From assembly GCF_030323145.1 (NCBI RefSeq), contig NZ_CP100470.1, positions 1,860,001 through 1,924,000 on the forward strand: 64,000 nucleotides of DNA, given 5' to 3'. Of this stretch, positions 37,877 through 46,516 are shown one piece after another. Both the position numbers and the translations under genes were made by a program. Numbering within the stretch: the first letter of the stretch is position 1; each line of letters opens with the position of its first letter. The notes under the pieces were generated by a model. The model saw only the letters and a list, made by a program, of their open reading frames with translations, had not been told where the DNA came from and did no database searches. Origin of the DNA: Mesorhizobium sp. C432A (GTDB lineage: Bacteria; Pseudomonadota; Alphaproteobacteria; Rhizobiales; Rhizobiaceae).

Positions 37877-38866
37877 TCACCCCGCATCCGGCTGGCGGAC
37901 ATCGATGTCGCTGAGATAGGCGACGACGGTGGCGTGCGAGGTCGCCGCCGTCAGTCCGCCGATCACCAGCACCATCAGGCCGACGCCGAGATAGCCTGCC
38001 GATCCGATGGCGAAATTGCCGAACAAAGCGGTGGCCTGGTCGGCCTGCGGCGTTGCCATGTTGCGCGACGACCACCAGGAAAAGACGATGAAAACCAGGA
38101 TCGCGGCTGCGCCGCCGGCGGCCGCGCCCTTCATGCCGGTGACCAGGAAATGCCAGCGGAATTCGCGCGCGATGAAGCGCGCCTCGGCGCCGACGAAATG
38201 CAGCACTTCGATGATATGGCCGTTACCCGCCATAGCGCCGCGCGTCGCAAACACTACGGTCAGCACCGTCGCCGACAGCATCAGGACCAGCACGGCGATG
38301 CCGATGGTGACCGTGGTGCGGGCCATGGCGACCAGCCGGTCGACCCATGTACGGTGATCGTCGAGCGAAGCACTCGGCAGCTTGGGCGTGAGCGCCGCAC
38401 GGATGGCGCTGAAGTCGGGCGGGCTGGTCTCGTCGATGGTGACGATGATCAGGCGCGGCACCGGCAATTCGTCGATATTCAGGCCCGAGCCCAGCCATGG
38501 CTCCAAAAGGCGCGCGGTGGCGTCGCGATCGATGATCCGGGTTTCCTTCACGCCGGGGAATTCGCCGACGATCTGCGAGGCCTGGGCAAGGGCTGCCTCC
38601 ATGTCGAGGCCGTCGACCGGCTTGATCTGAATCGTGGCCTCGCGCGAGATCTGGTTTTCCCAGACCGAGGCAGTGTCGCGCACCAGCGTGACGGCGCCGA
38701 AAGTCAGGCAGGACAGGAAGGTCATGATGGCGATGACCAGCACCAAGGCGCGGCCGGCAATATTCTGCGCCGGCACGATCGGCGCCATGCGGCGGTGGAC
38801 GCGCTGCGTCGTCGTCGCGGGCTCGGCGGCGTCTTCATGCAGCTGTTCGGCCGATAGCTCAGTCAT
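37877..38866 (-). CDS. ftsX: Cell-division ABC transporter permease FtsX
   Basis: A 329-residue inner-membrane protein of the FtsEX divisome complex, which controls cell-wall hydrolysis at the septum. A cytoplasmic N-terminus of about 45 residues is followed by the first membrane segment (ALVLVIAIMTFLSCLTFGAV), a large periplasmic loop, and three more segments near the C-terminus. The ATG overlaps the ftsE stop by 8 bases, the normal FtsEX arrangement. The low overall similarity typical of FtsX limits motif evidence, but the ftsE neighbour makes the call safe. Confidence 0.93.
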   Translation of the reverse strand: MTELSAEQLHEDAAEPATTTQRVHRRMAPIVPAQNIAGRALVLVIAIMTFLSCLTFGAVTLVRDTASVWENQISREATIQIKPVDGLDMEAALAQASQIVGEFPGVKETRIIDRDATARLLEPWLGSGLNIDELPVPRLIIVTIDETSPPDFSAIRAALTPKLPSASLDDHRTWVDRLVAMARTTVTIGIAVLVLMLSATVLTVVFATRGAMAGNGHIIEVLHFVGAEARFIAREFRWHFLVTGMKGAAAGGAAAILVFIVFSWWSSRNMATPQADQATALFGNFAIGSAGYLGVGLMVLVIGGLTAATSHATVVAYLSDIDVRQPDAG

Positions 38867-39518
38867 AAATATCCAGCCTTCCGCCGGCCAGGATCATGCG
38901 GCGCGCGTCGACCTGCTCCATCAGGCCGAGATCGTGAGTGGCGATCACCACCGCGGTGCCGAGCCGGTTGAGCTCAATGAACAGCCTGAGCAACCGGCGC
39001 GCCAGCGGCGGGTCGACATTGCCGGTCGGCTCGTCGGCAAGCAGGATTTCGGGCTGTTCGATCAAGGCCCGGGCGATTGCCGCGCGCTGCTTTTCGCCAC
39101 CCGAAAGGACCGGCGGCAGCACATGCATGCGCTCGCCCAGGCCAACCCATTTCAAAAGTTCGGTGACGTCGGTGCGGTAGCTCGCTTCCTCGCGGCCGCG
39201 CACGCGCAGCGGCAGAGCGACATTCTCATAGGTGGTCATGTGGTCGAGCAGGCGGAAATCCTGGAACACCACGCCGATGCGGCGCCTGAGATGCGGCAGT
39301 TCAGCGCGCGAGATGCGCGAGCGGTCCTTGCCGAAGATGGTGATCAGCCCGCGTGTCGGCTTCAGCGACATGAACAGAAGGCGCAGCAGCGTCGTCTTGC
39401 CGGCGCCGGAGGGCCCGCTCAGGAACTGGAAGGAGCTCTCCGGAATGTGCAGGGAGATGTCGCGGAGGATTTCCGGACCCATGCCATAGCGGAGGCCGAC
39501 ATTTTCGAAGCGGATCAC
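38859..39518 (-). CDS. ftsE: Cell-division ABC ATPase FtsE
   Basis: ATPase subunit of FtsEX. I use the GTG at 39518 (VIRFENVGLRYG), giving 219 residues, since the open frame above it is unlike FtsE. Walker A is GPSGAGKT, the Q-loop is VVFQDFRLLDHMTTYENVALPL, the signature is LSGGEKQRAAIARAL and Walker B is ILLADEPTGNVDP. It drives FtsX conformational change for septal peptidoglycan hydrolysis. CtrA-like boxes lie about 65-85 bases upstream, suggesting cell-cycle control. Confidence 0.94.
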   Translation of the reverse strand: MIRFENVGLRYGMGPEILRDISLHIPESSFQFLSGPSGAGKTTLLRLLFMSLKPTRGLITIFGKDRSRISRAELPHLRRRIGVVFQDFRLLDHMTTYENVALPLRVRGREEASYRTDVTELLKWVGLGERMHVLPPVLSGGEKQRAAIARALIEQPEILLADEPTGNVDPPLARRLLRLFIELNRLGTAVVIATHDLGLMEQVDARRMILAGGRLDIYD

Positions 39519-39584
39519 GTGCGACGACCTGAGGTGTGTGGCGGCGGCGTGCCAGCCCTTTCTGTCCAACGACCATCGGCCGCC

Positions 39585-39603
39585 ATGGTTAACCGTCGGT
39601 TAA
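39585..39603 (-). promoter_or_regulatory. CtrA-like site upstream of ftsE
   Basis: On the minus strand the sequence is TTAA, seven bases, then TTAACCAT, an exact fit to the remembered CtrA consensus TTAA-N7-TTAAC with its rhizobial CCAT extension. It stands 67 bases upstream of the ftsE GTG. The centre also forms an inverted repeat (TTAACC-GTC-GGTTAA). CtrA is the master cell-cycle regulator in alphaproteobacteria and acts on division genes, so the position makes sense. Not tested. Confidence 0.6.
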
Positions 39604-39649
39604 TTTTCGCTGTTTTTGAGTGCGTCACAAGGGTTCCGGTGGGGAAGCG

Positions 39650-39657
39650 TTAACCAT
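39650..39657 (+). promoter_or_regulatory. CtrA-like half-site upstream of the 39699 gene
   Basis: TTAACCAT, the CtrA half-site, lies on the plus strand 42 bases upstream of the ATG at 39699, in the same intergenic region as the full site at 39585-39603. It points to shared cell-cycle control of both divergent genes. Confidence 0.4.
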
Positions 39658-39698
39658 TTCCATTTACGCAAAAGAAACGAAGAGGCAACAGCGGGGCC

Positions 39699-40334
39699 AT
39701 GATGGCTGAGCAACGAACCGCGCGCCCGGTTTCCGGCGAAATCATGACCGGGACAAGTGTCGCACCGGAATCGCGGCCTGTGGCGACCGACATCGTCGAT
39801 GCGGATTATGAGGTGCTGCCGCAGCTGATCCCACTGATAGAAGCCATGCCGACGCCGGCGCGCGACATCGCGACGCCGTCGATGGAAGGCATGGAGATGC
39901 TGCGCAAATCAGATGCGTCAGCCGGGCGGCCGGCATCGCGTGGCGGGCCGATCTTCTGGATTGCCGGCATCGGTGCGGCGCTTGCCGCCTTCTGGGTCTC
40001 GGGTGGCCACGCGCTGGTGCGCCAGACGCCGTTCTGGTCAGTCGAACAGCCGGAGGGCGCCGTACTCAGCATTGCCGGCGTCACGTCGCGTGTCGACGCC
40101 TCAGGACCCGCCCCGGTGCTGTTCGTGGATGGCGAGGCCGTCAATGACGGTTTGAAGGCGGGACAATTGCCGCCGCTGGAGATACGTGTCACCGGCAATG
40201 ACAGCCGCATCACCCGTTATACTCTGGGGACATCCAACCGTTCTCTGGCGCCCGGCGAAAGATTCGGCTTTTCCAGCCGCCTCGATGTGCCTAGAAACGG
40301 CGTCAAGGCCGTGGCGGTCACCTTCGCCGGCTAG
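39699..40334 (+). CDS. Small membrane protein divergent from ftsE
   Basis: A 211-residue protein with an N-terminal cytoplasmic part of about 85 residues, one transmembrane segment (about 87-105, PIFWIAGIGAALAAFWVSGG) and a periplasmic C-terminal domain with beta-rich TSRVDASGPAPVLFVDG and RFGFSSRLDVPRNGVKAVAVTF. Genes in this position in other rhizobia often carry an N-terminal MJ0042-type zinc ribbon; none is present here (no Cys in the sequence). The function is unknown. The start is the ATG at 39699 or the in-frame ATG at 39702. Confidence 0.75.
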   Translation: MMAEQRTARPVSGEIMTGTSVAPESRPVATDIVDADYEVLPQLIPLIEAMPTPARDIATPSMEGMEMLRKSDASAGRPASRGGPIFWIAGIGAALAAFWVSGGHALVRQTPFWSVEQPEGAVLSIAGVTSRVDASGPAPVLFVDGEAVNDGLKAGQLPPLEIRVTGNDSRITRYTLGTSNRSLAPGERFGFSSRLDVPRNGVKAVAVTFAG

Positions 40335-40357
40335 TCGGTTCTCTGGAAAGGTTGTTG

Positions 40358-40900
40358 ATGCCAGTTGTGCGCGGCAAGGACATCGAGGTCCTGTTTTCGG
40401 CGTCCGCGATCGCGCGGCGCAATCTCGAACTCGCCAAGGAGATCGCCGAGCACGACTATCACGACCTGCTGGTGATTTCGGTGCTGAAGGGCTCGTTCAT
40501 CTTCGCCGCCGATCTGATCCGCGCCATGCACGATGTCGGGCTGTCGCCGGAGGTCGAGTTCATCTTCATTTCCAGCTATGGCGCCGGCACCACCAGCGGC
40601 GAGGTGAGGGTGCTGCGCGACATCGACAATGAGGTCGCCGGCCGCGACGTGCTGCTGATCGACGATATCCTGGAGTCGGGCAAGACGCTCTCCTTCACCC
40701 GCAACCTGATGCTGTCGCGCGGCGCCAAAAGCTGCGCCATCGCGGTGCTGTTGGACAAGCGCATGCGCCGCCAGACGGAGCTGAACGCCGACTATGTCGG
40801 CTTCGACTGTCCCGATTACTTCGTCGTCGGCTACGGCATGGACGTCGCTCACGCTTTTCGCGAACTGCCGTTTGTCGGTGTGGTCAAAGGCGATGCCTGA
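40358..40900 (+). CDS. hpt: Hypoxanthine phosphoribosyltransferase
   Basis: Recycles hypoxanthine and guanine to IMP and GMP with PRPP. ATG 40358 gives 180 residues; two in-frame TTG codons just above are less likely. The catalytic PRPP motif VLLIDDILESGKTL and the purine-contact segment GFDCPDYFVVGYGMDVAHAFRELP are characteristic, as is LKGSFIFAADLIRAM. The stop is separated from the response regulator gene by 63 bases on the same strand. The gene is a well-known rhizobial neighbour of that regulator. Confidence 0.95.
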   Translation: MPVVRGKDIEVLFSASAIARRNLELAKEIAEHDYHDLLVISVLKGSFIFAADLIRAMHDVGLSPEVEFIFISSYGAGTTSGEVRVLRDIDNEVAGRDVLLIDDILESGKTLSFTRNLMLSRGAKSCAIAVLLDKRMRRQTELNADYVGFDCPDYFVVGYGMDVAHAFRELPFVGVVKGDA

Positions 40901-40963
40901 GAAAAGGGCCCGACGCTTCAAATTTTCAGAAAAAGTCAACTTTTGCCCGCCAAATTCCGGCCC

Positions 40964-41335
40964 ATGGCAAAGCTTCTGATCGTCGAGGACGATGAGTCCG
41001 TCCGCACCCTCGCCGCCCGCGCGCTCGAACGCGCCGGGCACTCGATCGATATCGCCGCCGACGGCGCGCAGGGGCTGGCGATGGTCAGTGCTGCAGGCGG
41101 CGGTTACGACCTCGTCGTCTCCGATATCCGCATGCCGGAAATGGATGGCATCGAGATGGCGATCGCCGCAGCCAGGCTTTTCCCTGACATGAAGATCCTG
41201 CTGATGACCGGCTATGCCGACCAGCGCGAGCGCGCCGAGGAATTGAACGGCATCATTATCGACGTCGTGCAAAAGCCTTTCACGCTGGCCGAAATCCGCT
41301 CGCGGGTCGACCAGGCGCTCGCCTGCTTCGCCTGA
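40964..41335 (+). CDS. Single-domain response regulator (CpdR-like)
   Basis: A 123-residue receiver-only protein. Acidic pocket residues E8, D9 and D10 and the phospho-acceptor D54 in VVSDIRMPEMDGIE, plus Thr in LLMTGYAD and Lys in VVQKPFTLAEI, make a complete receiver domain. Such stand-alone regulators include CpdR, which controls ClpXP proteolysis of CtrA in the cell cycle; resemblance to CpdR is suggestive and I leave the symbol empty. It follows hpt. Its closeness to CtrA-boxed ftsE is worth noting but is not evidence of function. Confidence 0.85.
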   Translation: MAKLLIVEDDESVRTLAARALERAGHSIDIAADGAQGLAMVSAAGGGYDLVVSDIRMPEMDGIEMAIAAARLFPDMKILLMTGYADQRERAEELNGIIIDVVQKPFTLAEIRSRVDQALACFA

Positions 41336-41341
41336 CACGCT

Positions 41342-42292
41342 TCAGGCGGCATCCTGAGACGCGGCGAGGACAGGCGCAGCGCTCCGGCGCCGTTCGGTGT
41401 TGAGCGCCAGCAGACCGGCGCCGATGATCAGCGCCGCACCGATGGCGGTGGTCGAGCGCGGCACCTCGTCGAAGAACAGGAAGCCCCACAGCGGCGACCA
41501 GATAATCCCGGTGTATTCGAAGGTGGCGACGCGGTTGGCGGGCGCCAGCCTGTAGGCCTGCGACAGCAGAATCATGCCGGCCGAAGCGACGAAGCCGCAG
41601 GCCGCCATCTTGAGGAAATCCGGGGTCGTCGGCCAGACCCACGGCCGCACCAGGAATTCGAGGCTGGGGTGGACAGCATGGGTTATGCCGGCAAGCCAGA
41701 ATGTGCCGGCAACCGCAGCGGCGCCGACCAGATAGGCGCCGTTCTGGTAGAAGGCCATGACGGTGGAGGATTCGGTGTCGCCGATCTTGCGCGCCATCAG
41801 CTGTGAAAAGCCGTAGAGCAAAGCCGAGCCCAACGAAAGCAGCGCCGCCCAGTCGAACAGGCCGGCGCCCGGGCGCAGCATCACGACCACGCCCAGCATG
41901 CCGATCAGCACGGTGGCGAGAGCCTGCCAGGATACCCGCTCGCCGAGATAGGGCCCGGCTATCGCCATGATGAACAGGGGCGCCATGAAATAGAGCGCCA
42001 CCGCGTCGGCGAGCGGCAAGGCAGCGATCGCCAGATAGTAGACCGTATAGGAGGAGAACTGGATGAAGGCGCGTATCGTCAGCAGGCCGAACCGCTTCGA
42101 GGCGATGGCCCGCAGGCCGACATCGGCGCGAACGAGAACGACCAGGATCGGCAAAGCGACGATCGAGCGGATCCACATCACCTCGGTCACGGGATAGCCG
42201 GCTGACACCGCCTTGACCAGCGGGTCCTGGAGCGAGAACACCAGCACGCCAAGGCACAGGCTGATGATGCCGAGAACGATCCGGTTGCGCAT
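41342..42292 (-). CDS. DMT (EamA) family transporter
   Basis: A 316-residue inner-membrane protein with about ten hydrophobic segments in two EamA repeats (for example LGIISLCLGVLVFSLQDPLVKA at the start and VATFEYTGIIWSPLWGFLFFDEVP near the end). Substrate unknown; nearby homologues export metabolites. It is divergent from a LysR regulator. A hairpin with a T-run on its own strand lies about 50 bases upstream of its ATG (42345-42377), a possible leader attenuator. Confidence 0.88.
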   Translation of the reverse strand: MRNRIVLGIISLCLGVLVFSLQDPLVKAVSAGYPVTEVMWIRSIVALPILVVLVRADVGLRAIASKRFGLLTIRAFIQFSSYTVYYLAIAALPLADAVALYFMAPLFIMAIAGPYLGERVSWQALATVLIGMLGVVVMLRPGAGLFDWAALLSLGSALLYGFSQLMARKIGDTESSTVMAFYQNGAYLVGAAAVAGTFWLAGITHAVHPSLEFLVRPWVWPTTPDFLKMAACGFVASAGMILLSQAYRLAPANRVATFEYTGIIWSPLWGFLFFDEVPRSTTAIGAALIIGAGLLALNTERRRSAAPVLAASQDAA

Positions 42293-42344
42293 ATTGTTCT
42301 GCCGGCCCTTGCCTTAACTGCCCGCAGCCGCCCGGCCATGGGGT

Positions 42345-42377
42345 AAAAAGAACCCGCCACCGTTTTGGGCAGCGGGT
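42345..42377 (-). terminator. Hairpin plus T-run in the leader of the DMT transporter
   Basis: On the minus strand ACCCGC pairs with GCGGGT across a 14-base loop and is followed by TTCTTTTT, then the transporter ATG about 50 bases on. This has the form of an intrinsic terminator placed in a 5' leader. A small open frame of 6 codons (ATG TCA AAC GCC GCA GCA then TAG) occurs upstream on that strand, which could be a leader peptide but may be chance. Confidence 0.45.
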
Positions 42378-42506
42378 ATGAGTGAGGACTCTTTGATTGG
42401 TCCGCAGCCGGTTTCGCGGCGGCATATCCAATGGGTGAGCGGACTATGCTGCGGCGTTTGACATGTTGCAAACGAATTGGAATGATACCAGAGATCAAAT
42501 TTGCTT

Positions 42507-43382
42507 ATGACGGATTCGATGCGGCCGACTCTCGACAGCGATCTCCTGCGCACCTTCGTCGCCATTGCCGAAGCGGGCAATTTCACCCGGGCGGCGGAGC
42601 AGGCCGGGCGCACCCAGTCGGCGGTGTCGATGCAGATGAAGAAGCTCGAGGAGCTGGTCGGCGACAGCCTGTTCGAACGCGGCTCGCGCGGCGTGGCGCT
42701 GACGCGCCGTGGCGGCGAGCTGATCGTCAATGCCCGCCGCATCGTCTCGCTGCTCGACGAGACGGCGGCATCGATGGCGGCGGCACCGCTTGGCGGGCCG
42801 GTGCGCATCGGCATTCCCGAGGAATATGGTCACGCCATCCTGTCGCGCGCGCTCGGCGCCTTCTCGAAGCGTCACACCAAGGTCGAGGTCACCGTGCGCT
42901 ATGCACATTCCGGCGCCCAGCTGGCGGCGCTAGCCGCCGGTGAACTCGACCTCGCCGTGGTGTTCGAATGGCAGGATCCTTCCGGCGGCGAGGTGCTGAT
43001 GCACGATCCGACAGTGTGGGTGACATCGAGCCTGCATCACATGCATGAGGAGCGGCCGGTGCCGATCGCGCTCTACAACCGGGCCGGCTGGTGCAAGGAC
43101 TTTGCCATCAAATCGCTTGAGCAGCGTGGGCTGGCCTACCGTGTCGCCTATACCAGCGACACCACCGGCGGCCTGAAGCTCGCCGTCACCTCTGGCCTGG
43201 CGATCGCGCCGATCTCGCACAGCAATATTCCGGATGGCTGCCGCGAGCTCACCGCCGCGGACGGGTTCGGCCACATCGATTCCTCGAATGTGGTGATGCA
43301 TCGCAACCCCAATGCCTCAGGCGAGGCGATCGACGGCATGCAGGAAGCAATACGCGAGGCGTTCGTCAACCGGCCGGCTTAG
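42507..43382 (+). CDS. LysR family transcriptional regulator
   Basis: A 291-residue LysR regulator. The helix-turn-helix is AEAGNFTRAAEQAGRTQSAVSMQMKKLEEL with the following LFERGSRGVALTRRGGEL wing region; the effector domain fills the remainder. ATG 42507 or 42516 may be the start; the frame extends a little upstream with a TTG. It diverges from the DMT transporter over about 214 bases and probably regulates it, a frequent arrangement. The effector is unknown. Confidence 0.9.
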   Translation: MTDSMRPTLDSDLLRTFVAIAEAGNFTRAAEQAGRTQSAVSMQMKKLEELVGDSLFERGSRGVALTRRGGELIVNARRIVSLLDETAASMAAAPLGGPVRIGIPEEYGHAILSRALGAFSKRHTKVEVTVRYAHSGAQLAALAAGELDLAVVFEWQDPSGGEVLMHDPTVWVTSSLHHMHEERPVPIALYNRAGWCKDFAIKSLEQRGLAYRVAYTSDTTGGLKLAVTSGLAIAPISHSNIPDGCRELTAADGFGHIDSSNVVMHRNPNASGEAIDGMQEAIREAFVNRPA

Positions 43383-43750
43383 TCTGTTGCATCCTCGTAG
43401 AAATGCAGCCGATTGCCGAAGGGGTCGCCGACCGACACTTCACGGGTCTGCCACGACGTGGTTTCGAGGCCCGGCCGGGCGTAGCGGTATCTCTTGCCGA
43501 TCAGTTCGCGGTGCAATGCCGCGATGTCCTCGACCTTGATGCGCATGGCTATACCCGGCGCGCCGTCGCCATGATGTTCGCTCAGATGCAGGACACAGCC
43601 GTCGCGGATTACACCCATGTAGAGCGGCGCATTGTCGTCGAAGCGGTGCTCGAACTCGACCTTGAAGCCGAGAAAGTCGACATAGAATTCGCGTGCCTTG
43701 GCGATGTCGAAGATGCGCAGGATGGGCGTGACGGCACCGAGTTTCGGCAT
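43379..43750 (-). CDS. VOC family (glyoxalase/bleomycin-resistance) protein
   Basis: A 123-residue protein with the paired beta-alpha-beta-beta-beta modules of the VOC superfamily: VTPILRIFDIAKAREFYVDFLGFKVEFEH and the late SVGDPFGNRLHFYED. His and Glu residues that could be metal ligands include HLSEHHGDG and LHFYE. The family covers glyoxalase I, dioxygenases and bleomycin-binding proteins; no specific role can be given. It overlaps the end of the convergent LysR gene by 4 bases. Confidence 0.88.
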   Translation of the reverse strand: MPKLGAVTPILRIFDIAKAREFYVDFLGFKVEFEHRFDDNAPLYMGVIRDGCVLHLSEHHGDGAPGIAMRIKVEDIAALHRELIGKRYRYARPGLETTSWQTREVSVGDPFGNRLHFYEDATD

Positions 43751-43791
43751 GGCGCTGATACCATTCAGTTCGACGGATGTTGCCTTGGAGG

Positions 43792-46380
43792 CTACTTCAG
43801 CTCCAGCAGCCGCTCGAGGTAGCTGCGCTCGATGTCGGGGCTGAGCGCGTTGCCGAGCCGCTTGCGAATCGCCTCGAGAATCTGGCGGGCGCGCTGCACG
43901 TCGATCTCGTCGGGCACCTTCACCGAATCGCCGAAATCGGGTCCGCGGCTGGCGCGTGGTCGGCCCAGCGGATCGCGGCCGGCGTCCTGTTGGCGGCCGC
44001 CTTCCTGGCTGCCGCCCTGGTCGCCCTGCATCGCCTGCAGCTGCTTCATCATCTCCTTGGCGCCCTTGCGCAGCGCTTCCAGCGCGCGACCCTGGTGGCC
44101 GACTGCCTGGTCGCCTTCGCCTTCGCCAAGCGACTTTTCGGCATTGCCCATGGATTTGCCAGCGTCGCCAAACCCCTCATTGGGTTGCATGCCCATGCCT
44201 TCCAGGCCCTTCTTCAGCTTGTCGAGTTCGCTCTGCAACTGGCCCTGGCCTTCCTGCAGCTGCTTCATCGCATCGGCGAATTCCTGCGGTGTCATCGACT
44301 TCGGCCGGGCGAGAGGATCGCGATCCTTGCCGACGCCCGGCTGGTCCGGGTCGTCGCCATTGCCTTCGCCGGGCTGCTGATTATCTCCGCGCTGCATCTG
44401 GTCCATGCGGTAGGTGTCGTTCATCATCTCCTGCTGGCGGCGCATGATCTCGCCCAGCTTGTCCATCTGCTGGCGCATCTCGCTGTCCTGCTCGCCGCCC
44501 TGCTGCTGACGGCCGGCCTGCAGGTTGTTCATCATGTTTTCCAGCTGCGACAGCAGCTCCTGCGCCTTGTCGCGGTCGCCCGACTTCGCCAGGTTCTCGA
44601 TCTGGTCCATCATGCGGTCGATATCACTCTGACGCAGCTCGCGACCATTCTGCTGCATCTGCGGCGCGTTCGGGTTCTGCTTGGCGCGCTCGGCGAATTC
44701 CTGCAGGAATTCGTTCATCGCCTCGCGCAGTTCCTTCATCGCCTTTTCGATCTCTTCGTCGCTGGCGCCGCGCTTGATGGCGTCCTGCAGCGCCTGCTGG
44801 GCCTGGCGGAGCCGCTTTTCGGCGGACGAGAGATTGCCTTCCTCGATGCCGAGCGCGATTTCCCAGAGATAGGCAACCTCGTTGCGCAACTGATCGTCGC
44901 TGTCCGACATCTTCAGCCGGCTGCGGGCGCTCATGATGGCGAGGTAATGCGACATGTTGTCGAACGTGTCCTCGGGCCGCAGCGTGATGGCGTCCATCAG
45001 GTCGAGCACGCGCGGCTTGGCATTGGCGTCGAGCGCCAGCAGGCGGCGCTGCTCGACCACCGCCCGCGCCAGCGGGTTGGCGAAGGGCCGCTCCGGCATC
45101 ACAATAGTCTTGGTTTCGCTGGTCGCGGTGTGTCCGGCATCGTCGGTGGCCACAAGCGACAGCTTGATGCTGGCGCCGGCCCAGACATGCTCGGTGAGGT
45201 CCTTAGTGGTCTTGGCGGCGTTCGCCTTGCCGCCGCGGCGCGGCAGCGCCAGCGGCAGGTCAGGCGGACCGTAGAGCGGATGCGCATCGGGCGCCGCCGG
45301 ATCGGCCAGCGCGAAAACCGCCTTGGCGGTGGCCGCGCCATAGTCGTCGTCGATCTGGTAGTTGAGCTCGAAGGCGCCGTTGACGGCGCGCTTGGGCTCG
45401 CCGACGAAGCGGATCGTCGGCGGCTTGTCGGGGATCACCGCGAAGGCCCAGCGACCGAGATCGGCTTCGCCCGACTTCAGCGTCAGCGTGCCGTCGGCGG
45501 TCAGCTTGCCGGTGAACTGGCGCAGCTTGGGGGTCGCGGGGTTGACCGCCGCTGCCTTGACGGCCGCCACCTGTGGTCCCGACGGGTCGATGGCGCGAGC
45601 ATTGCCGCCCTTGTCGGCAAAGCTTAGCGTTTCCTCGCCGGAGCCGCCGGTCACGCGCAGCGAGACGTCGCTGCCTTGCGGCACGGTGAAGGTGGCAACC
45701 GCCTGCTTGGCGTTGCCATCGATGACTGGCGCGGTCAAGAAGATGGGCGGCTTGCCGGTATAGGCCGGCGGGGTCACCCAGGCATCGATGCGCGGCGGTA
45801 CGATGTCGCGCGCCGCATGGGCACTGAAACCATCGGACAGCCTGCCGCCGGACGGTCCGAAGGAGAAGGCAAAAGCGGTGACCAACAGCAGCGCCGCCAC
45901 GGCACGCAATGCCCACGGATCGCGCTCCGGCACGCGCGTACGCGGCAGGTCGGCGCCAAGGCTGCCGAGCTTGTCGGCCATGCGCTTTTGGTGTTCGCGC
46001 CACAACGCCTGGGAAAAGATGCTTTCCTTGCCGCTGGGACGGTCGGTCTGCACCAGCACCGGGCTGTGCTGCAGCTGGTTGGCGGCCTCGATACGGCGGT
46101 CGATTTCAGCGGCGGATGGAAGCTTGAAGAAACGCAGCGGATAGAGCGCCGCCAGCGTGGCAATACCGAACGCCGTGACCAGCATAACGCGCGCAATGTC
46201 AGGCAGCCGGGGGAAAAGGCCGAGCCAGGAGAGGCTGAGAAACAGGCTGGCGATGATGAGCAGCGGCAGAAGCAGCGGCCAGCCGCGCTCGACCGTCATC
46301 GAGACCCGTGTCGCCAGCCGGCTCAGGGCAAGCCGCCCGGCCAGGCTGCGATCGCCACTGGAAATGGGGCGTTCCGTCAT
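43792..46380 (-). CDS. TIGR02302 family protein (DUF4175), membrane-anchored
   Basis: An 862-residue protein with two hydrophobic segments near the N-terminus (about 34-55 and 63-78) and a third near 158-172, followed by a long Gln/Met/Gly/Asp-rich region (about 520-800) with repeated QMQ, QLQ and GDQGG patterns and coiled-coil tendency. The domain order fits TIGR02302/DUF4175, a family restricted mainly to alphaproteobacteria and often downstream of lysA. The function is unknown. The C-terminus reads EIDVQRARQILEAIRKRLGN, a helical tail. It lies 136 bases after the end of the dehydratase gene, on the same strand. Confidence 0.87.
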   Translation of the reverse strand: MTERPISSGDRSLAGRLALSRLATRVSMTVERGWPLLLPLLIIASLFLSLSWLGLFPRLPDIARVMLVTAFGIATLAALYPLRFFKLPSAAEIDRRIEAANQLQHSPVLVQTDRPSGKESIFSQALWREHQKRMADKLGSLGADLPRTRVPERDPWALRAVAALLLVTAFAFSFGPSGGRLSDGFSAHAARDIVPPRIDAWVTPPAYTGKPPIFLTAPVIDGNAKQAVATFTVPQGSDVSLRVTGGSGEETLSFADKGGNARAIDPSGPQVAAVKAAAVNPATPKLRQFTGKLTADGTLTLKSGEADLGRWAFAVIPDKPPTIRFVGEPKRAVNGAFELNYQIDDDYGAATAKAVFALADPAAPDAHPLYGPPDLPLALPRRGGKANAAKTTKDLTEHVWAGASIKLSLVATDDAGHTATSETKTIVMPERPFANPLARAVVEQRRLLALDANAKPRVLDLMDAITLRPEDTFDNMSHYLAIMSARSRLKMSDSDDQLRNEVAYLWEIALGIEEGNLSSAEKRLRQAQQALQDAIKRGASDEEIEKAMKELREAMNEFLQEFAERAKQNPNAPQMQQNGRELRQSDIDRMMDQIENLAKSGDRDKAQELLSQLENMMNNLQAGRQQQGGEQDSEMRQQMDKLGEIMRRQQEMMNDTYRMDQMQRGDNQQPGEGNGDDPDQPGVGKDRDPLARPKSMTPQEFADAMKQLQEGQGQLQSELDKLKKGLEGMGMQPNEGFGDAGKSMGNAEKSLGEGEGDQAVGHQGRALEALRKGAKEMMKQLQAMQGDQGGSQEGGRQQDAGRDPLGRPRASRGPDFGDSVKVPDEIDVQRARQILEAIRKRLGNALSPDIERSYLERLLELK

Positions 46381-46516
46381 GGGCCCTTCCTGCCCGGGCG
46401 GGATGGCCCGGACTCAACAAGCAGAAGTTTACCAGCAAACACGGCAAAGGCGAGGCGGTTCCGGAAAACTTGAAAAGCTTTGACGGGTTTGCGTCCCACT
46501 TCAGTCGAAGCAAGGT

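Noticed and set aside
43777..45627. Long plus-strand frame opposite TIGR02302
   Set aside because: The His/Leu/Val-rich translation mirrors the Gln-rich sense gene and shows no domain or start signal.
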